A stretch of 64,000 nt of DNA from Thermococcus sp. (lineage in GTDB: Archaea; Methanobacteriota_B; Thermococci; Thermococcales; Thermococcaceae). The DNA lies in the NCBI RefSeq assembly GCF_027052235.1, contig NZ_JALUFF010000047.1:1-64000 (forward strand), in the 5' to 3' direction. The notes under the pieces are model-generated. The model worked only from the letters and a program-made list of their open reading frames with translations. It ran no database searches and was not told the origin of the DNA. A program made the translations under genes and the position numbers. How positions within the stretch are numbered: position 1 is the stretch's first letter; each line of letters begins with the position of its first letter. Below, one piece after another: positions 36,527 through 45,115 of the stretch.

Positions 36527-37486
36527 TCACAGCAACCAGCATGCGGCGTAGTGGTCTTTATCAATCTCCTTCAGTTCAGGCACCTGTTCCCTGCAGATGT
36601 CCATAGCGTAGGGGCACCTCGGGTGGAAGCGACATCCCTTTGGCGGGTTGATGAGGTTGGGTGGCTGGCCGGGAATGAATTCGAGCTTTTCAACGTCCTC
36701 GTGAAGCCTCGGTATCGCCGCGAGGAGCTTCTGGGTGTAGGGATGTGCAGGTTCGTAGTAAACCTTCTCGCTGTCACCGATCTCGACTATCTTTCCTGCG
36801 TACATTATGGCAACGCGGTCGCTGATCTCGGCTAGAATACTGAGGTCGTGAGTGATGAATATCATCGATAGGCCGAGCTCCTTCTTGAGGCGCTTCATTA
36901 GGTTTATGATCTGTGCCTGAACGACGACATCGAGGGCCGTTGTGGGCTCATCCGCTATGACGACGCTGGGTTCCATGAGCAGAGCCATGGCTATGATGAC
37001 ACGCTGTTTCATACCTCCGCTGAGCTCGTGGGGGTAGCGGTAGACTATCTCGGGATCAAGGCCAACCAGCTCAAGGTACTTCTGGGCCCTGTCGAGGGCC
37101 TCCTCCTGCGACATCCCCTTGTGGTAGAGGAGCGGTTCCGTCATCTGATAGCCAACGGTGTAGACCGGGTTAAGGGCGTTCATTGCTCCCTGGAATATCA
37201 TCGAGATCTTTTCCCACCTGATCTCCTTCCTGAGGACGTCCTCCGGGAGGCCCACTATTTCCCTGCCGTCTATCTTGATGCTCCCGTCAACTATCTTGCC
37301 CGGTGGGGTTGGCATGCCCAAAAGGGTGAAACCGAGGGAGGACTTGCCACACCCACTCTCACCGGCAAGTCCAAGCACTTCACCCTTCTTGAGTTCGAAG
37401 GACACATCGTCCACTGCCTTGACGACGCCCTTGTTGGTGAAGTAGTACATCTTGAGGTTCTTAACTTCGAGGACTGTCTTGGCCAT
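36527..37486 (-). CDS. Opp-type ABC importer ATPase (OppD-like)
   Basis: A 319-aa ATPase. Walker A is GESGCGKSSLG, signature LSGGMKQR, Walker B IADEPTTALD, switch ITHDLSILAEISD. The C-terminal four-cysteine motif is GCRFHPRCPYAMDICREQ with a later Cys near the end (YAACWLL). It lies 10 nt after oppC and 10 nt before oppF. Confidence 0.9.
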   Translation of the reverse strand: MAKTVLEVKNLKMYYFTNKGVVKAVDDVSFELKKGEVLGLAGESGCGKSSLGFTLLGMPTPPGKIVDGSIKIDGREIVGLPEDVLRKEIRWEKISMIFQGAMNALNPVYTVGYQMTEPLLYHKGMSQEEALDRAQKYLELVGLDPEIVYRYPHELSGGMKQRVIIAMALLMEPSVVIADEPTTALDVVVQAQIINLMKRLKKELGLSMIFITHDLSILAEISDRVAIMYAGKIVEIGDSEKVYYEPAHPYTQKLLAAIPRLHEDVEKLEFIPGQPPNLINPPKGCRFHPRCPYAMDICREQVPELKEIDKDHYAACWLL

Positions 37487-37496
37487 TCATACCACC

Positions 37497-39044
37497 TCAC
37501 GCGCGCTTGAGCCTCGGGTTGAGGACGGTGTCGAGCGAGACACCAATCAGGACGAATATGAGTCCGACTGTGGCTATTGCAAGTCCGGGCGGAATGACCT
37601 GCCACCAGTAGCCGTTTATTGTTGCACCGTTCATCTGGGCGTCGTTCAGCATCCTGCCCCAGCTTATCATGTTCGGGTTGGTGAGGCCGAGGAAGCTCAA
37701 TCCGGCTTCGCTGAGTATTGCTCCGGGAACGCTGAGGGCTATGTTGGCGAAGGCGTAGGGTAGCAACTGCGGGACGATGTGCTTGAAGACTATCCTTCCG
37801 GTTCCCGCACCGAGGGCCCTGGCTGCCTCGATATAGGTCTGCTCCTTAATCTGCAGTGCCATACTTCTGGCCACCTTGGCCGTACCCATCCATCCGAAAA
37901 GGACGAGGATTCCGACCAGCTGCGTCAGGGAGATTCTGCCTCCAAAGTACAGCGAGAGCAGGATAAGCATCGGGAGCACTGGAAGGGTCATCATGAACTC
38001 GTTGAGTCTCTGCAGGAACTCGTCCACCCAGCCTCCGAGGTAAGCACTTGTAACCCCGTAGAGGACGCCTATGAGGACGGTGCTTATTGCAACCGAGAGA
38101 CCTATTGCTATCGCTATTCTGATACCCCAGAGCAGACCGACAGCTATAGGCCTTCCTTTTTGGTCGGTCCCGAGTAAGCCGAAGGTTCTTCCAACCATCG
38201 CGACCTCGAACTTGTCGAAGCTGACGCTTACGTATTTCGGAGCCGTTATTATGATCGTGAACTTGTAAGTTCCTTGGAGACCGGTTGAGTTGTATATGAC
38301 TGTCTCAAGCGGGAGGAGATGGCCCTTTCCGTCGGTGATGCTACCGAAGAGTATCTTCATCGGGTCCGCACTCTGGTAGTAGCCGTAAAGGGTGTTGTTC
38401 ATCTGGAGCTGCTGGTTGAGGTACATGAGCTTCATCTCAAGCGGGAGTTGCTGGGGTATTTGCATTGGGAGCTGGTAAACGCCGTTCTCGTAGAGCCAGT
38501 AGAAGAGGAGGCTCTTAACCTGGGGGGTGTAGGCCAGCTGAAGTGCACCCGTGTTGGGGAGCTGGGCCTCTCTGAGGAGCGTGAGGCTCTCGTATTTAAC
38601 ACCCTGCTCCGGAGGCCTCTGAACGCGTATCGAGACCTTTGGTGTATCCTGCGGGCGGGAGGCGTTTGAGATTAATCCGGTTATGACTATGTCCTTGGGT
38701 GGAACCTGGTAGGACATGTCGTAGTTGAATGTCAGGATGTAAACGTTGTTTGTGCCGTTTTTGGTAGATTCAACCTTCATCTGGTGGATGTTGAATACCT
38801 TCTGCGGGGCCTTCGTTTCCTTGACGAAGTAGTTCTCCCATGAGGGAGGAGCGTTCTTTGGATTGACTATCCAGGCCTGGCCGGTTTGCCACTTCTCGGG
38901 GATGTCTGGACTCGTCATGTAAGGGGCTGCGAGGGCGAGACCCACGAGGATTATGAGCAGGGCCAGTCCGACCATACCGGATTTCTGGTGCTTGTATTCG
39001 CTCCAAAACCTCTTGACGCTGTCCTTGAAGTCAACCCATCTCAT
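37497..39044 (-). CDS. Opp-type ABC importer permease (OppC-like) with large extracytoplasmic insertion
   Basis: A 515-aa permease, about 220 residues longer than a usual OppC. Helix 1 (GMVGLALLIILVGLALAAPY) is followed by an insertion at about residues 48-275 with beta-rich sequence and Gln/Pro-rich stretches, then FGLLGTDQKGRPIAVGLLWG and the five-helix core. The EAA loop is EAARALGAGTGRIVFKHIVP. The insertion probably docks the binding protein or substrate. It starts 11 nt after oppB. Confidence 0.9.
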   Translation of the reverse strand: MRWVDFKDSVKRFWSEYKHQKSGMVGLALLIILVGLALAAPYMTSPDIPEKWQTGQAWIVNPKNAPPSWENYFVKETKAPQKVFNIHQMKVESTKNGTNNVYILTFNYDMSYQVPPKDIVITGLISNASRPQDTPKVSIRVQRPPEQGVKYESLTLLREAQLPNTGALQLAYTPQVKSLLFYWLYENGVYQLPMQIPQQLPLEMKLMYLNQQLQMNNTLYGYYQSADPMKILFGSITDGKGHLLPLETVIYNSTGLQGTYKFTIIITAPKYVSVSFDKFEVAMVGRTFGLLGTDQKGRPIAVGLLWGIRIAIAIGLSVAISTVLIGVLYGVTSAYLGGWVDEFLQRLNEFMMTLPVLPMLILLSLYFGGRISLTQLVGILVLFGWMGTAKVARSMALQIKEQTYIEAARALGAGTGRIVFKHIVPQLLPYAFANIALSVPGAILSEAGLSFLGLTNPNMISWGRMLNDAQMNGATINGYWWQVIPPGLAIATVGLIFVLIGVSLDTVLNPRLKRA

Positions 39045-39055
39045 TCCTCACCACC

Positions 39056-40096
39056 TCACGACCTCGCGGCGGCACCGACCCTGACACGCGGGTCAAGGTA
39101 GCCGTAGAGTATGTCCGCCAGTACCATTGAGAACACTGTCAGGAACGCGAACATGTAGTTCAGGGCCATCATGGTTCTCACGGCGTTGAGCTGGAGGGCC
39201 TCCCAGTAGAGACGGCCCATTCCCGGCCAGTTAAAGACGATCTCGGTAATTATGGCACCGCCGAGCGATCCTATCATGGCGAAGATTATCATGGTGACTA
39301 TTGGTGGAGCCGCAGCCTTAAGGGCGTGGCCGTAGATGACCTTCCTCTCAGGGACACCCTTGGCCCTAGCGACCATAATGAAGTCTTCCTGCATGGTTCC
39401 TATCATAATGTTCCTTATTATCCAAGACCAGCCTCCAAAGGAAACCGTCACTATGGTCAGAACCGGGAGGCTCATCTTCTTGAGAATGTTGCCCCATCCA
39501 CTAACTGCTGTCTGGGAGTAGAGGGTTATTGGTAGCCATCCGAGGTAGACGACGAAGAACAGTATCATGAGCATTCCGAGCCACCACATTGGCAGGCTGG
39601 TGGTAAGCATTGCGAGTATGGATATCGTCCTGTCGAGGAGGCTTCCGGGCTTTTGGGCGCTTTTGACACCAAGGGCAAGCCCTATGAATATTATTATCAC
39701 CTGAGCGGTTGTGAACAGCAGGATCGTCCTTCCAAGGGCAGTCTTAATCTGCTCCGAGACTTTATGAGTACCAAAGACCGCCGGAATAGAATTGCCCCAT
39801 TTGAAGAAGAACGTATCTATAGTGTACATCCACGCGCGCTCCCAGTATGGTTTGTCGAGGCCGTAGTAGTGCATTCTCTGTGCTCTATACTGCTCTATCA
39901 GCTCCTTACTGGGAGCCTGGTGGTGGCTTTGGGTGTACCCTCTAACCCACTGCTGGACTTCGGAATCAACCTGCGCCGTCAGTTGGATTGTGGCCAGCTT
40001 CGTAAAGAGGGCCGACATTAAGAGCACGGCGAGGAAGAGAATAATCACCGCGTTCACGAGTCTGTACGTCACGTACTTGCCGAAACCCATGGCCAT
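39056..40096 (-). CDS. Opp-type ABC importer permease (OppB-like)
   Basis: A 346-aa permease with helix 1 at about residues 10-30 (VNAVIILFLAVLLMSALF), a loop of about 90 residues and five further helices. The EAA-type loop is ARAKGVPERKVIYGHALKAA. GGAGGGGTTAAA precedes the ATG at 40096. It heads the permease/ATPase unit, whose promoter lies at about 40159-40201. Confidence 0.9.
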   Translation of the reverse strand: MAMGFGKYVTYRLVNAVIILFLAVLLMSALFTKLATIQLTAQVDSEVQQWVRGYTQSHHQAPSKELIEQYRAQRMHYYGLDKPYWERAWMYTIDTFFFKWGNSIPAVFGTHKVSEQIKTALGRTILLFTTAQVIIIFIGLALGVKSAQKPGSLLDRTISILAMLTTSLPMWWLGMLMILFFVVYLGWLPITLYSQTAVSGWGNILKKMSLPVLTIVTVSFGGWSWIIRNIMIGTMQEDFIMVARAKGVPERKVIYGHALKAAAPPIVTMIIFAMIGSLGGAIITEIVFNWPGMGRLYWEALQLNAVRTMMALNYMFAFLTVFSMVLADILYGYLDPRVRVGAAARS

Positions 40097-40158
40097 TTTA
40101 ACCCCTCCGAGGTTTCATTGGATGCTCGCAAAGGTCAACTTTTACGTGAAAGTTAAAG

Positions 40159-40201
40159 TTTAAATAGTTTTCCCCAAAAGTGCACATATGCACACATGTG
40201 T
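40159..40201 (-). promoter_or_regulatory. oppB promoter with upstream palindromes
   Basis: CTATTTAAA (40159-40167, minus strand) is a TATA box about 65 nt before the oppB ATG. About 12 nt upstream of it lies GTGCACATATGCACACATGTGT (on +, 40180-40201), which contains the perfect palindrome ACACATGTGT (40192-40201) and the partial TGCATATGCA-like core. An upstream position suits an activator. The binder is unknown. Confidence 0.5.
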
Positions 40202-40206
40202 TCATC

Positions 40207-40224
40207 GAAATTTATGAAAATTTC
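40207..40224. repeat. Inverted repeat, AT-rich
   Basis: GAAATTT-ATGA-AAATTTC is a perfect 7-bp stem with a 4-nt loop between the binding-protein terminator and the oppB promoter elements. It could be a second mRNA end hairpin or an operator half of the oppB control region. Confidence 0.35.
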
Positions 40225-40249
40225 TGTTGTAGAAGAGTCCGAATTTGAC

Positions 40250-40288
40250 AAAAACAAAACAAAAAGATGGGTAGAGGCCAGGGGCCTC
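40250..40288 (-). terminator. Hairpin plus T-rich terminator after the binding-protein gene
   Basis: Reading the minus strand, GAGGCC-CCT-GGCCTC (40288-40274) forms a perfect 6-bp GC hairpin overlapping the stop codon. TACCCATC and then TTTTTGTTTTGTTTTTG follow. This resembles an intrinsic terminator and would cap transcripts of the abundant binding protein, so that only limited transcription, or a separate promoter, serves the permeases. Confidence 0.65.
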
Positions 40289-42821
40289 ACTTCTTCTTGG
40301 CGAAGTACCAGGCGGCACCGATTATGATGATTATGACGATGCCGATTATGGCGTAGGTCGTGGTGTTGGTTCCTCCGCCGGTGGTCTGGGTGCCGCTGCT
40401 CTGGCTGGCCTGGCTCGTGCTGGTGCTGCTGGTGGTCTTGCTGGTAGTGGTGGTCTTGCTCGTGGTGGTCTTAGTTGTTGTGGTGGTCTTGGTAGTGGTT
40501 GTCTTGGTCGGGGTCGGGATGACCGACCTTGCCGCGAGGAAGCTTCCGAGACCGCTTATCGGGTCGGGCATGGTGACGGTTATCTTCTTGTTGGTCAGGA
40601 AGAAGTTCCAGGTTTCGACGGTGTAGACGCGTGGTGAGTTGAGCATGTGGGTTCCGTAGGCGAGCTTGTAGAGGTCCCAGAACTGGTCGAGGCTCTCGAT
40701 GCTGACGCTGGTGTTGTTCGGTCCCTTCCAGCTGTTGTAGGCGAGAACCATGGCGAGGTCGTAGCCTCTCCAGTTGAGGAGTGGCTTGAGCTTGTCGGGA
40801 GTGTTGTAGTACTTGAGGTCGAGGGTGCTTATGAACTTGTTAACGTCGCCATCGGCTATGGTGTTGACGAGGTCCTGGACGGTCATCGGGTTCTGGTAGT
40901 TGGTTGCCCAGTTCGGGTCAACGTAGTAGTCGAAGAACCAGAAGTCCCAGGCAATGCTCGTGACAGACTGAATACCACTGCTGACCCAACCCTCAGTGTA
41001 AACGTGCCACTGGAGGGTCCTCGGGTCCTGACCGTAGACAGTCTTGCTGGCCTGGCTCCTCTGCCACTGCAGGAGCTCGACGTTGAAGCCTGCCTTCTGG
41101 AGGATCTGGGCGATGTACTTACCCTCGTCAAGCCTCTGGTCCTCGACACGGGCAATGACCTTAAGGGTCACGGGCTCGCCGTCGTAGTACCACTTGCCGT
41201 CCTTCTTCTCAAGTTTGTGGCCCTTGGCTGCGAGGGCCTTGGCGGCGTTGTTCATTGCCTGGTCGATGAGCTTGAGGGCGTAGTTCTCGTCACCCTGTGG
41301 GGTGAATCCGAGGGCCTTGGCGACTGTCATTATCCTCATGTAAGCGTCAACCTGTCCGCTGACCTCCGGGCCGAACATTGGGGCACCGCTACCCTGGAGT
41401 ATCTGGCTGACAATGTTCTGCCTGTTGACGAGCCAGTTCATTGCGTACCTCACGCCACGGAGGGCCATCGGGTTGAACTTGAGGGTTCCGGATGAGTTGA
41501 CGAGACCGGTCTCGGGGTCGCCGACGAGGTTGAGGTCAAGTGACCACCAGACGGCGATGGTCTTGATCGGGTTGAGGTTCTTACCGTACTGCTGCATGAC
41601 CTTGGCTATGTCGCTGTACGGGGTAGCGTACCAATAGAAGTCGTACTCGCCCTTTGCGACGGCGAGAATAGCAGTGTCCTTGTTGAGGGTACCGTAGATG
41701 TCTATCTCCTTCCAGTTGGGCTCCCACGGCAGGGGCTTGCCGTTAACGGTTCCCGGGAAGCCAATCCTCTTGTTGTTGGCTAGCTTGAGGATGACGGTCA
41801 TGGCCTTGGGGTCGTACTTCTCAACATAGTACGGGCCATCGCTTATGAGGACGTTCTTGTAGTTGTCAACCCACTTGATTATTCCCTGGTAGCCGGCCTT
41901 GGCGAGGTCGGCGGTGATTCCGGCCTGCTCCTCACTGATGCCCCACTTCTGGAGCCAGGGCTTGAGGGTGCTGAGCCAGACCGGTATCGGGTCCTTCATA
42001 AGGGCCTGGGCCTCGGCCTTGAAGTAGGGAGCCTGCTCGGGGTCGATCATGTCGAGCTGGTAACCGTTCTGGGGAGTGGTACTCCATGAGAACTCCTTGC
42101 CATTGACTCCGTTGGCGACCATGTTGCTCATGACGTTGTAGAGCTCCCACGGGAAGGCGGGCTTCTCCATGAAGTTACCGATGGCGGTGCTCCACTTGTC
42201 GTAGGGAACGACGAAGTCCTGGTAGAGGGTGTACTCGATGTAGTCGCTGGTGACCTTGTCAACCTTTAGACCCATAACCAGCTGGAGGGTTCCCTGGTAG
42301 TTGTTGGCGTAGTCCTCGCTGTAGAACTTGTCGCCCTTGCCGTCTTGGTATGCCCACTCCCAGGTCATGGCGTAGTCGAAGAGGTAGTCGGCGAGGGTTA
42401 TCGGCTGACCGTCAACCCAGGTTCCGAGACCGCACTTCCAGGTGATTGCGCTCTTGGCGGTCTTGCCCGCGTAGGGTGCAACCCACTGCTTCTGGGTTCC
42501 GTTCCAGATGACTGCATCGTCAGGAACGGGGACGTTGTACTTTATGTCAACGAGCTGGCAGCGATAGGGGTGGTACTGGGCGTCGGGACCCATCGCAACG
42601 GCCCTGTCTCCGAGGAAGTACCAGACACGGACGGTGTAAACGTCAGTGAGTCCGCTTGGTGAGGGGTTGAAGACACCCATGAAGAGGCTGCCCTGGGCAG
42701 CAAGCTGGACAATCTTAAGGGTGTCCCCTGGAACCTCTGCTGCACTGGCGGGCTTGGCAACTAAGAACACGCTAAACAACATCAAGCCCATAACGAACAG
42801 GCTTAGGGCTTTCCTATTCAT
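40287..42821 (-). CDS. Opp-type extracytoplasmic solute-binding protein
   Basis: An 844-aa SBP_bac_5 family binding protein, longer than the usual 550-650 aa. A signal peptide (FVMGLMLFSVFLVAKPASA) is followed by the binding domain with the typical WNGTQKQWV...TWKCGLGTWVDGQPITLADY segment, a Thr/Lys-Ser linker of about 50 residues and a C-terminal membrane helix (AIIGIVIIIIIGAAWYF) ending KKK. It is thus anchored by its C-terminus, as in Pyrococcus CUT2-type binding proteins. Members take peptides or beta-glucosides such as cellobiose; I cannot decide which. GGAGGCAGAGGAGT precedes the ATG. Confidence 0.9.
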   Translation of the reverse strand: MNRKALSLFVMGLMLFSVFLVAKPASAAEVPGDTLKIVQLAAQGSLFMGVFNPSPSGLTDVYTVRVWYFLGDRAVAMGPDAQYHPYRCQLVDIKYNVPVPDDAVIWNGTQKQWVAPYAGKTAKSAITWKCGLGTWVDGQPITLADYLFDYAMTWEWAYQDGKGDKFYSEDYANNYQGTLQLVMGLKVDKVTSDYIEYTLYQDFVVPYDKWSTAIGNFMEKPAFPWELYNVMSNMVANGVNGKEFSWSTTPQNGYQLDMIDPEQAPYFKAEAQALMKDPIPVWLSTLKPWLQKWGISEEQAGITADLAKAGYQGIIKWVDNYKNVLISDGPYYVEKYDPKAMTVILKLANNKRIGFPGTVNGKPLPWEPNWKEIDIYGTLNKDTAILAVAKGEYDFYWYATPYSDIAKVMQQYGKNLNPIKTIAVWWSLDLNLVGDPETGLVNSSGTLKFNPMALRGVRYAMNWLVNRQNIVSQILQGSGAPMFGPEVSGQVDAYMRIMTVAKALGFTPQGDENYALKLIDQAMNNAAKALAAKGHKLEKKDGKWYYDGEPVTLKVIARVEDQRLDEGKYIAQILQKAGFNVELLQWQRSQASKTVYGQDPRTLQWHVYTEGWVSSGIQSVTSIAWDFWFFDYYVDPNWATNYQNPMTVQDLVNTIADGDVNKFISTLDLKYYNTPDKLKPLLNWRGYDLAMVLAYNSWKGPNNTSVSIESLDQFWDLYKLAYGTHMLNSPRVYTVETWNFFLTNKKITVTMPDPISGLGSFLAARSVIPTPTKTTTTKTTTTTKTTTSKTTTTSKTTSSTSTSQASQSSGTQTTGGGTNTTTYAIIGIVIIIIIGAAWYFAKKK

Positions 42822-42844
42822 ACTCCTCTGCCTCCTTTAGTTTT

Positions 42845-42906
42845 TGGCAACGTTGCCACATACGGCGTATAATGGCATGAAGCTATACATCCGAGTCCTA
42901 TTTAAG
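42845..42906 (-). promoter_or_regulatory. Binding-protein promoter and leader with two palindromes
   Basis: CTTAAATAG (42906-42898) is a strong TATA box. About 25 nt downstream, at the expected start of transcription, is ATACGGCGTAT (42870-42860), a 5-bp inverted repeat around one base. Then comes TGGCAACGTTGCCA (42858-42845), a perfect 14-bp palindrome in the leader. They look like tandem operators or an mRNA hairpin ahead of the ribosome site. The regulator is unknown. Confidence 0.6.
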
Positions 42907-43141
42907 GGTTACGTTGTTGTAGAAGTTCGGGGTAAATACCAGTGAATAAAACGGCTTGATCTTGTTTTTCTAAAATGTACGGGCATATATTAAGAATTGC
43001 GACATCAAAAATGGTATTGGTGACATAAACCACGTGATATTCAGATAAATGCCGAATTAAACCGTAATCATCTTTGTAGAAACTCGAAAAAACGATTGGG
43101 TTCGAGTTTGAACTAACAAAAATCTTAAAACTGAGGCCCAT
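42902..43141 (-). CDS. Doubtful 79-codon ORF in an AT-rich gap
   Basis: The 338-nt gap between the binding-protein gene and pyrC is visibly more AT-rich than its surroundings. It contains one open frame of 79 codons (MGLSFKIFVSSNSNPIVFSS onward) with ordinary-looking composition but only a weak ribosome site (AAGGTTA) and no recognisable family. Its start overlaps the pyrC promoter and its end overlaps the binding-protein TATA box. It may be a remnant of a lost gene or simply chance. Otherwise the gap holds only the promoters and the inverted repeat at 43080-43109. Confidence 0.25.
   Translation of the reverse strand: MGLSFKIFVSSNSNPIVFSSFYKDDYGLIRHLSEYHVVYVTNTIFDVAILNICPYILEKQDQAVLFTGIYPELLQQRNP
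43080..43132 (+). promoter_or_regulatory. pyrC promoter with upstream inverted repeat
   Basis: TCTTAAAACT (43123-43132) is a TATA box about 30 nt before the pyrC ATG, implying a short leader. Upstream, AAACTCGAA (43080-43088) and TTCGAGTTT (43101-43109) form a perfect 9-bp inverted repeat with 12 nt between, ending 13 nt before the TATA box. This position fits an activator or regulator site for pyrimidine genes. The function is inferred. Confidence 0.5.
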
Positions 43142-43159
43142 TAACCTTGGGCGGGCACT

Positions 43160-44383
43160 ATGTACGAGCTGGTTCTCAAAGGGAAGTTCCTGTTTCGTGG
43201 AATGGTCTTTGAAGGAAGCGTGGGGGTGAACGAGGGCAAAATAGAGAGGATCTCCCGGTTACCCCTGAAAGGGGGAGAGACGATAGAGCTTAAGTCGGCC
43301 ATTGTTCTGCCCGGCCTTATCGATACCCATGTCCACCTCAGGGACTTCAAGGAAAAGAAAAAAGAGACAGTGGAGAGTGGCACGAAGTCTGCCCTTCATG
43401 GGGGCATTACGGCGGTTTTTGACATGCCCAACACCAGCCCACCTGTGATGGACTCCAGAACGTTTGAAAAGCGACTGGAACTCTTCGAGGGGAGGGCCTA
43501 TGCTGATTATGCCCTCGGCTTCCTACTGAAGGACAACTGCAGGGAGGCCGTTAACTCGGGAGCGGACTTCTACAAGGTTTTCATGGGGTCATCGACTGGG
43601 GGGATATACTCGGAGAACTTTGAAAGCGACTACTCCTGCTCTCCGGAGGTTCTGAGCGTCCATGCCGAGGACGCGGAGGTTATAGCGAAGAACCCCGAGA
43701 GGCCTCCAGAAGCTGAGAGCCGGGCAATAAAGAGGGCCTTAAACGTTGCGGAAAGCTTGAAAAAGCCCCTTAACATCTGCCACGTCTCAACGCGCGATGG
43801 CGTGGAGGAGATACTGAAAAGAGGCTTTTCCTGGGTAACCTTTGAGGTGACGCCCCACCACCTCTTTCTAACTAGGAGGGACTACGAGAGAAACCCGCTC
43901 CTCAAGGTTTATCCGCCTCTCAGAACCGAGGAGCACAGGAGGGCCCTCTGGGAGAACCTCCCAAGGGTTCCAATCATAGCGAGCGACCACGCACCCCACA
44001 CACTTGAGGATAAAGCTGAGGGAGCCGCTGGGATTCCCGGGCTTGAGACAGAAGTTGCCCTCCTCCTGGACGCGGTTAACAGGGGGATTATGACCCTTGG
44101 GGAGGTAGTGGAGAAGATGCACGAGGGGCCAATAAAAGCCTTTGGTATAATGGGAAGGGATTTCGAGGTCGGTGGGGAGGCGACGTTCACTGTGGTTGAC
44201 CCAAGAAGGGAGTGGAGGGTTAAGCCCGAGGAGTTCTACACCAGAGCCAAGTGGAGCCCATGGGAAGGGCGTAGGCTTAAGGGGAAGGTCGTGATGACTC
44301 TGATAAGGGGAAGGGTCGTTATGGAGGACGATGAAATAATAGGAAAGCCTGAGGGGGTCAGGTTAAATGTACAGGGTCGTTGA
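43160..44383 (+). CDS. pyrC: Dihydroorotase
   Basis: A 407-aa amidohydrolase of the class I dihydroorotase type, which closes carbamoyl-aspartate to dihydroorotate in UMP synthesis. Zn ligands are in DTHVHLRDF, the carboxylated Lys candidate is in FYKVFMGSS, further His ligands lie in VHAEDAEV and NICHVSTRDG, and the catalytic Asp is in IASDHAPHTLEDKAEGAAG. The start is the ATG at 43160. It overlaps pyrK by 17 nt, so both are co-translated. Confidence 0.92.
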   Translation: MYELVLKGKFLFRGMVFEGSVGVNEGKIERISRLPLKGGETIELKSAIVLPGLIDTHVHLRDFKEKKKETVESGTKSALHGGITAVFDMPNTSPPVMDSRTFEKRLELFEGRAYADYALGFLLKDNCREAVNSGADFYKVFMGSSTGGIYSENFESDYSCSPEVLSVHAEDAEVIAKNPERPPEAESRAIKRALNVAESLKKPLNICHVSTRDGVEEILKRGFSWVTFEVTPHHLFLTRRDYERNPLLKVYPPLRTEEHRRALWENLPRVPIIASDHAPHTLEDKAEGAAGIPGLETEVALLLDAVNRGIMTLGEVVEKMHEGPIKAFGIMGRDFEVGGEATFTVVDPRREWRVKPEEFYTRAKWSPWEGRRLKGKVVMTLIRGRVVMEDDEIIGKPEGVRLNVQGR

Positions 44384-45068
44384 GATAACCGAGACTTGGG
44401 AAGCCGGAGAGGGGGTTAGGGCGTTCAGATTCGATGGGGAGTTCGACTTAAAAGCAGGCCAGTTCGTTATGGTCTGGCTACCGGGAGCGGGAGAAAAGCC
44501 CTTCAGCCTCGCCTGGCGCGACCTGATAGTTGTGAAGAGGGTCGGGAAGTTCACATCAAGGCTCTTTGAGCTTGGTGAAGGGGACAGGCTCTGGGTCAGG
44601 GGGCCCTACGGAAGGGGCTTCGAGGCGAGGGGGGAGCGGGTGGCTCTGGTCGCTGGTGGAATTGGAATCCCCCCGCTTTACGCCCTCGCGAGGCAGGAAA
44701 GGGGAAGTTTTGGGGAGATAACCTTAATATACGGGGCCAAAAGCGAGAGGGAGGTCGTTCTGCTGGACGTGGATAAGTACGTTGACGAGGTTGTTGTAAC
44801 GACCGACGACGGCTCCCTGGGAAGGAGAGGCTACCCCACTGATGTTCTGGCCGAGAGAAAAGAGGACTTCGACTGGGTCTACGCATGTGGACCTGAACCA
44901 ATGCTGAAGGCCGTTTTGAGGGTTATGGAATACAGGAACGTTCAAGTCTCTGCGGAGCGCTATATGAAGTGCGGAATAGGCGTCTGTGGGAGCTGTTCCC
45001 TGGGTAAGTACCTCGTCTGCAGGGACGGGCCGGTCTTTGATGGTTTTCAGCTGAGGGGACTACTCTGA
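44367..45068 (+). CDS. pyrK: Dihydroorotate dehydrogenase electron-transfer subunit
   Basis: A 233-aa FAD/2Fe-2S protein that passes electrons from dihydroorotate dehydrogenase B to NAD+. An N-terminal ferredoxin-reductase FAD domain (GQFVMVWLPGAGEKPFSLAW), an NAD-binding domain (LVAGGIGIPPLYALA; YACGPEPMLKAV) and a C-terminal 2Fe-2S cluster motif (KCGIGVCGSCSLG, then a Cys in YLVCRDGPVF). The catalytic partner pyrD is not in this window. It overlaps pyrC. Confidence 0.92.
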   Translation: MYRVVEITETWEAGEGVRAFRFDGEFDLKAGQFVMVWLPGAGEKPFSLAWRDLIVVKRVGKFTSRLFELGEGDRLWVRGPYGRGFEARGERVALVAGGIGIPPLYALARQERGSFGEITLIYGAKSEREVVLLDVDKYVDEVVVTTDDGSLGRRGYPTDVLAERKEDFDWVYACGPEPMLKAVLRVMEYRNVQVSAERYMKCGIGVCGSCSLGKYLVCRDGPVFDGFQLRGLL

Positions 45069-45115
45069 CCAATCACTTTTTTAAGCCCTTTCCCGTCCTC
45101 CGGATGGGTGTGGGA

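Noticed and set aside
40647-41495. 282-codon antisense frame opposite the Opp binding protein
   Set aside because: Val/Leu/Glu-rich shadow of a GC-rich gene with no motif; the binding-protein frame is clearly the real one.
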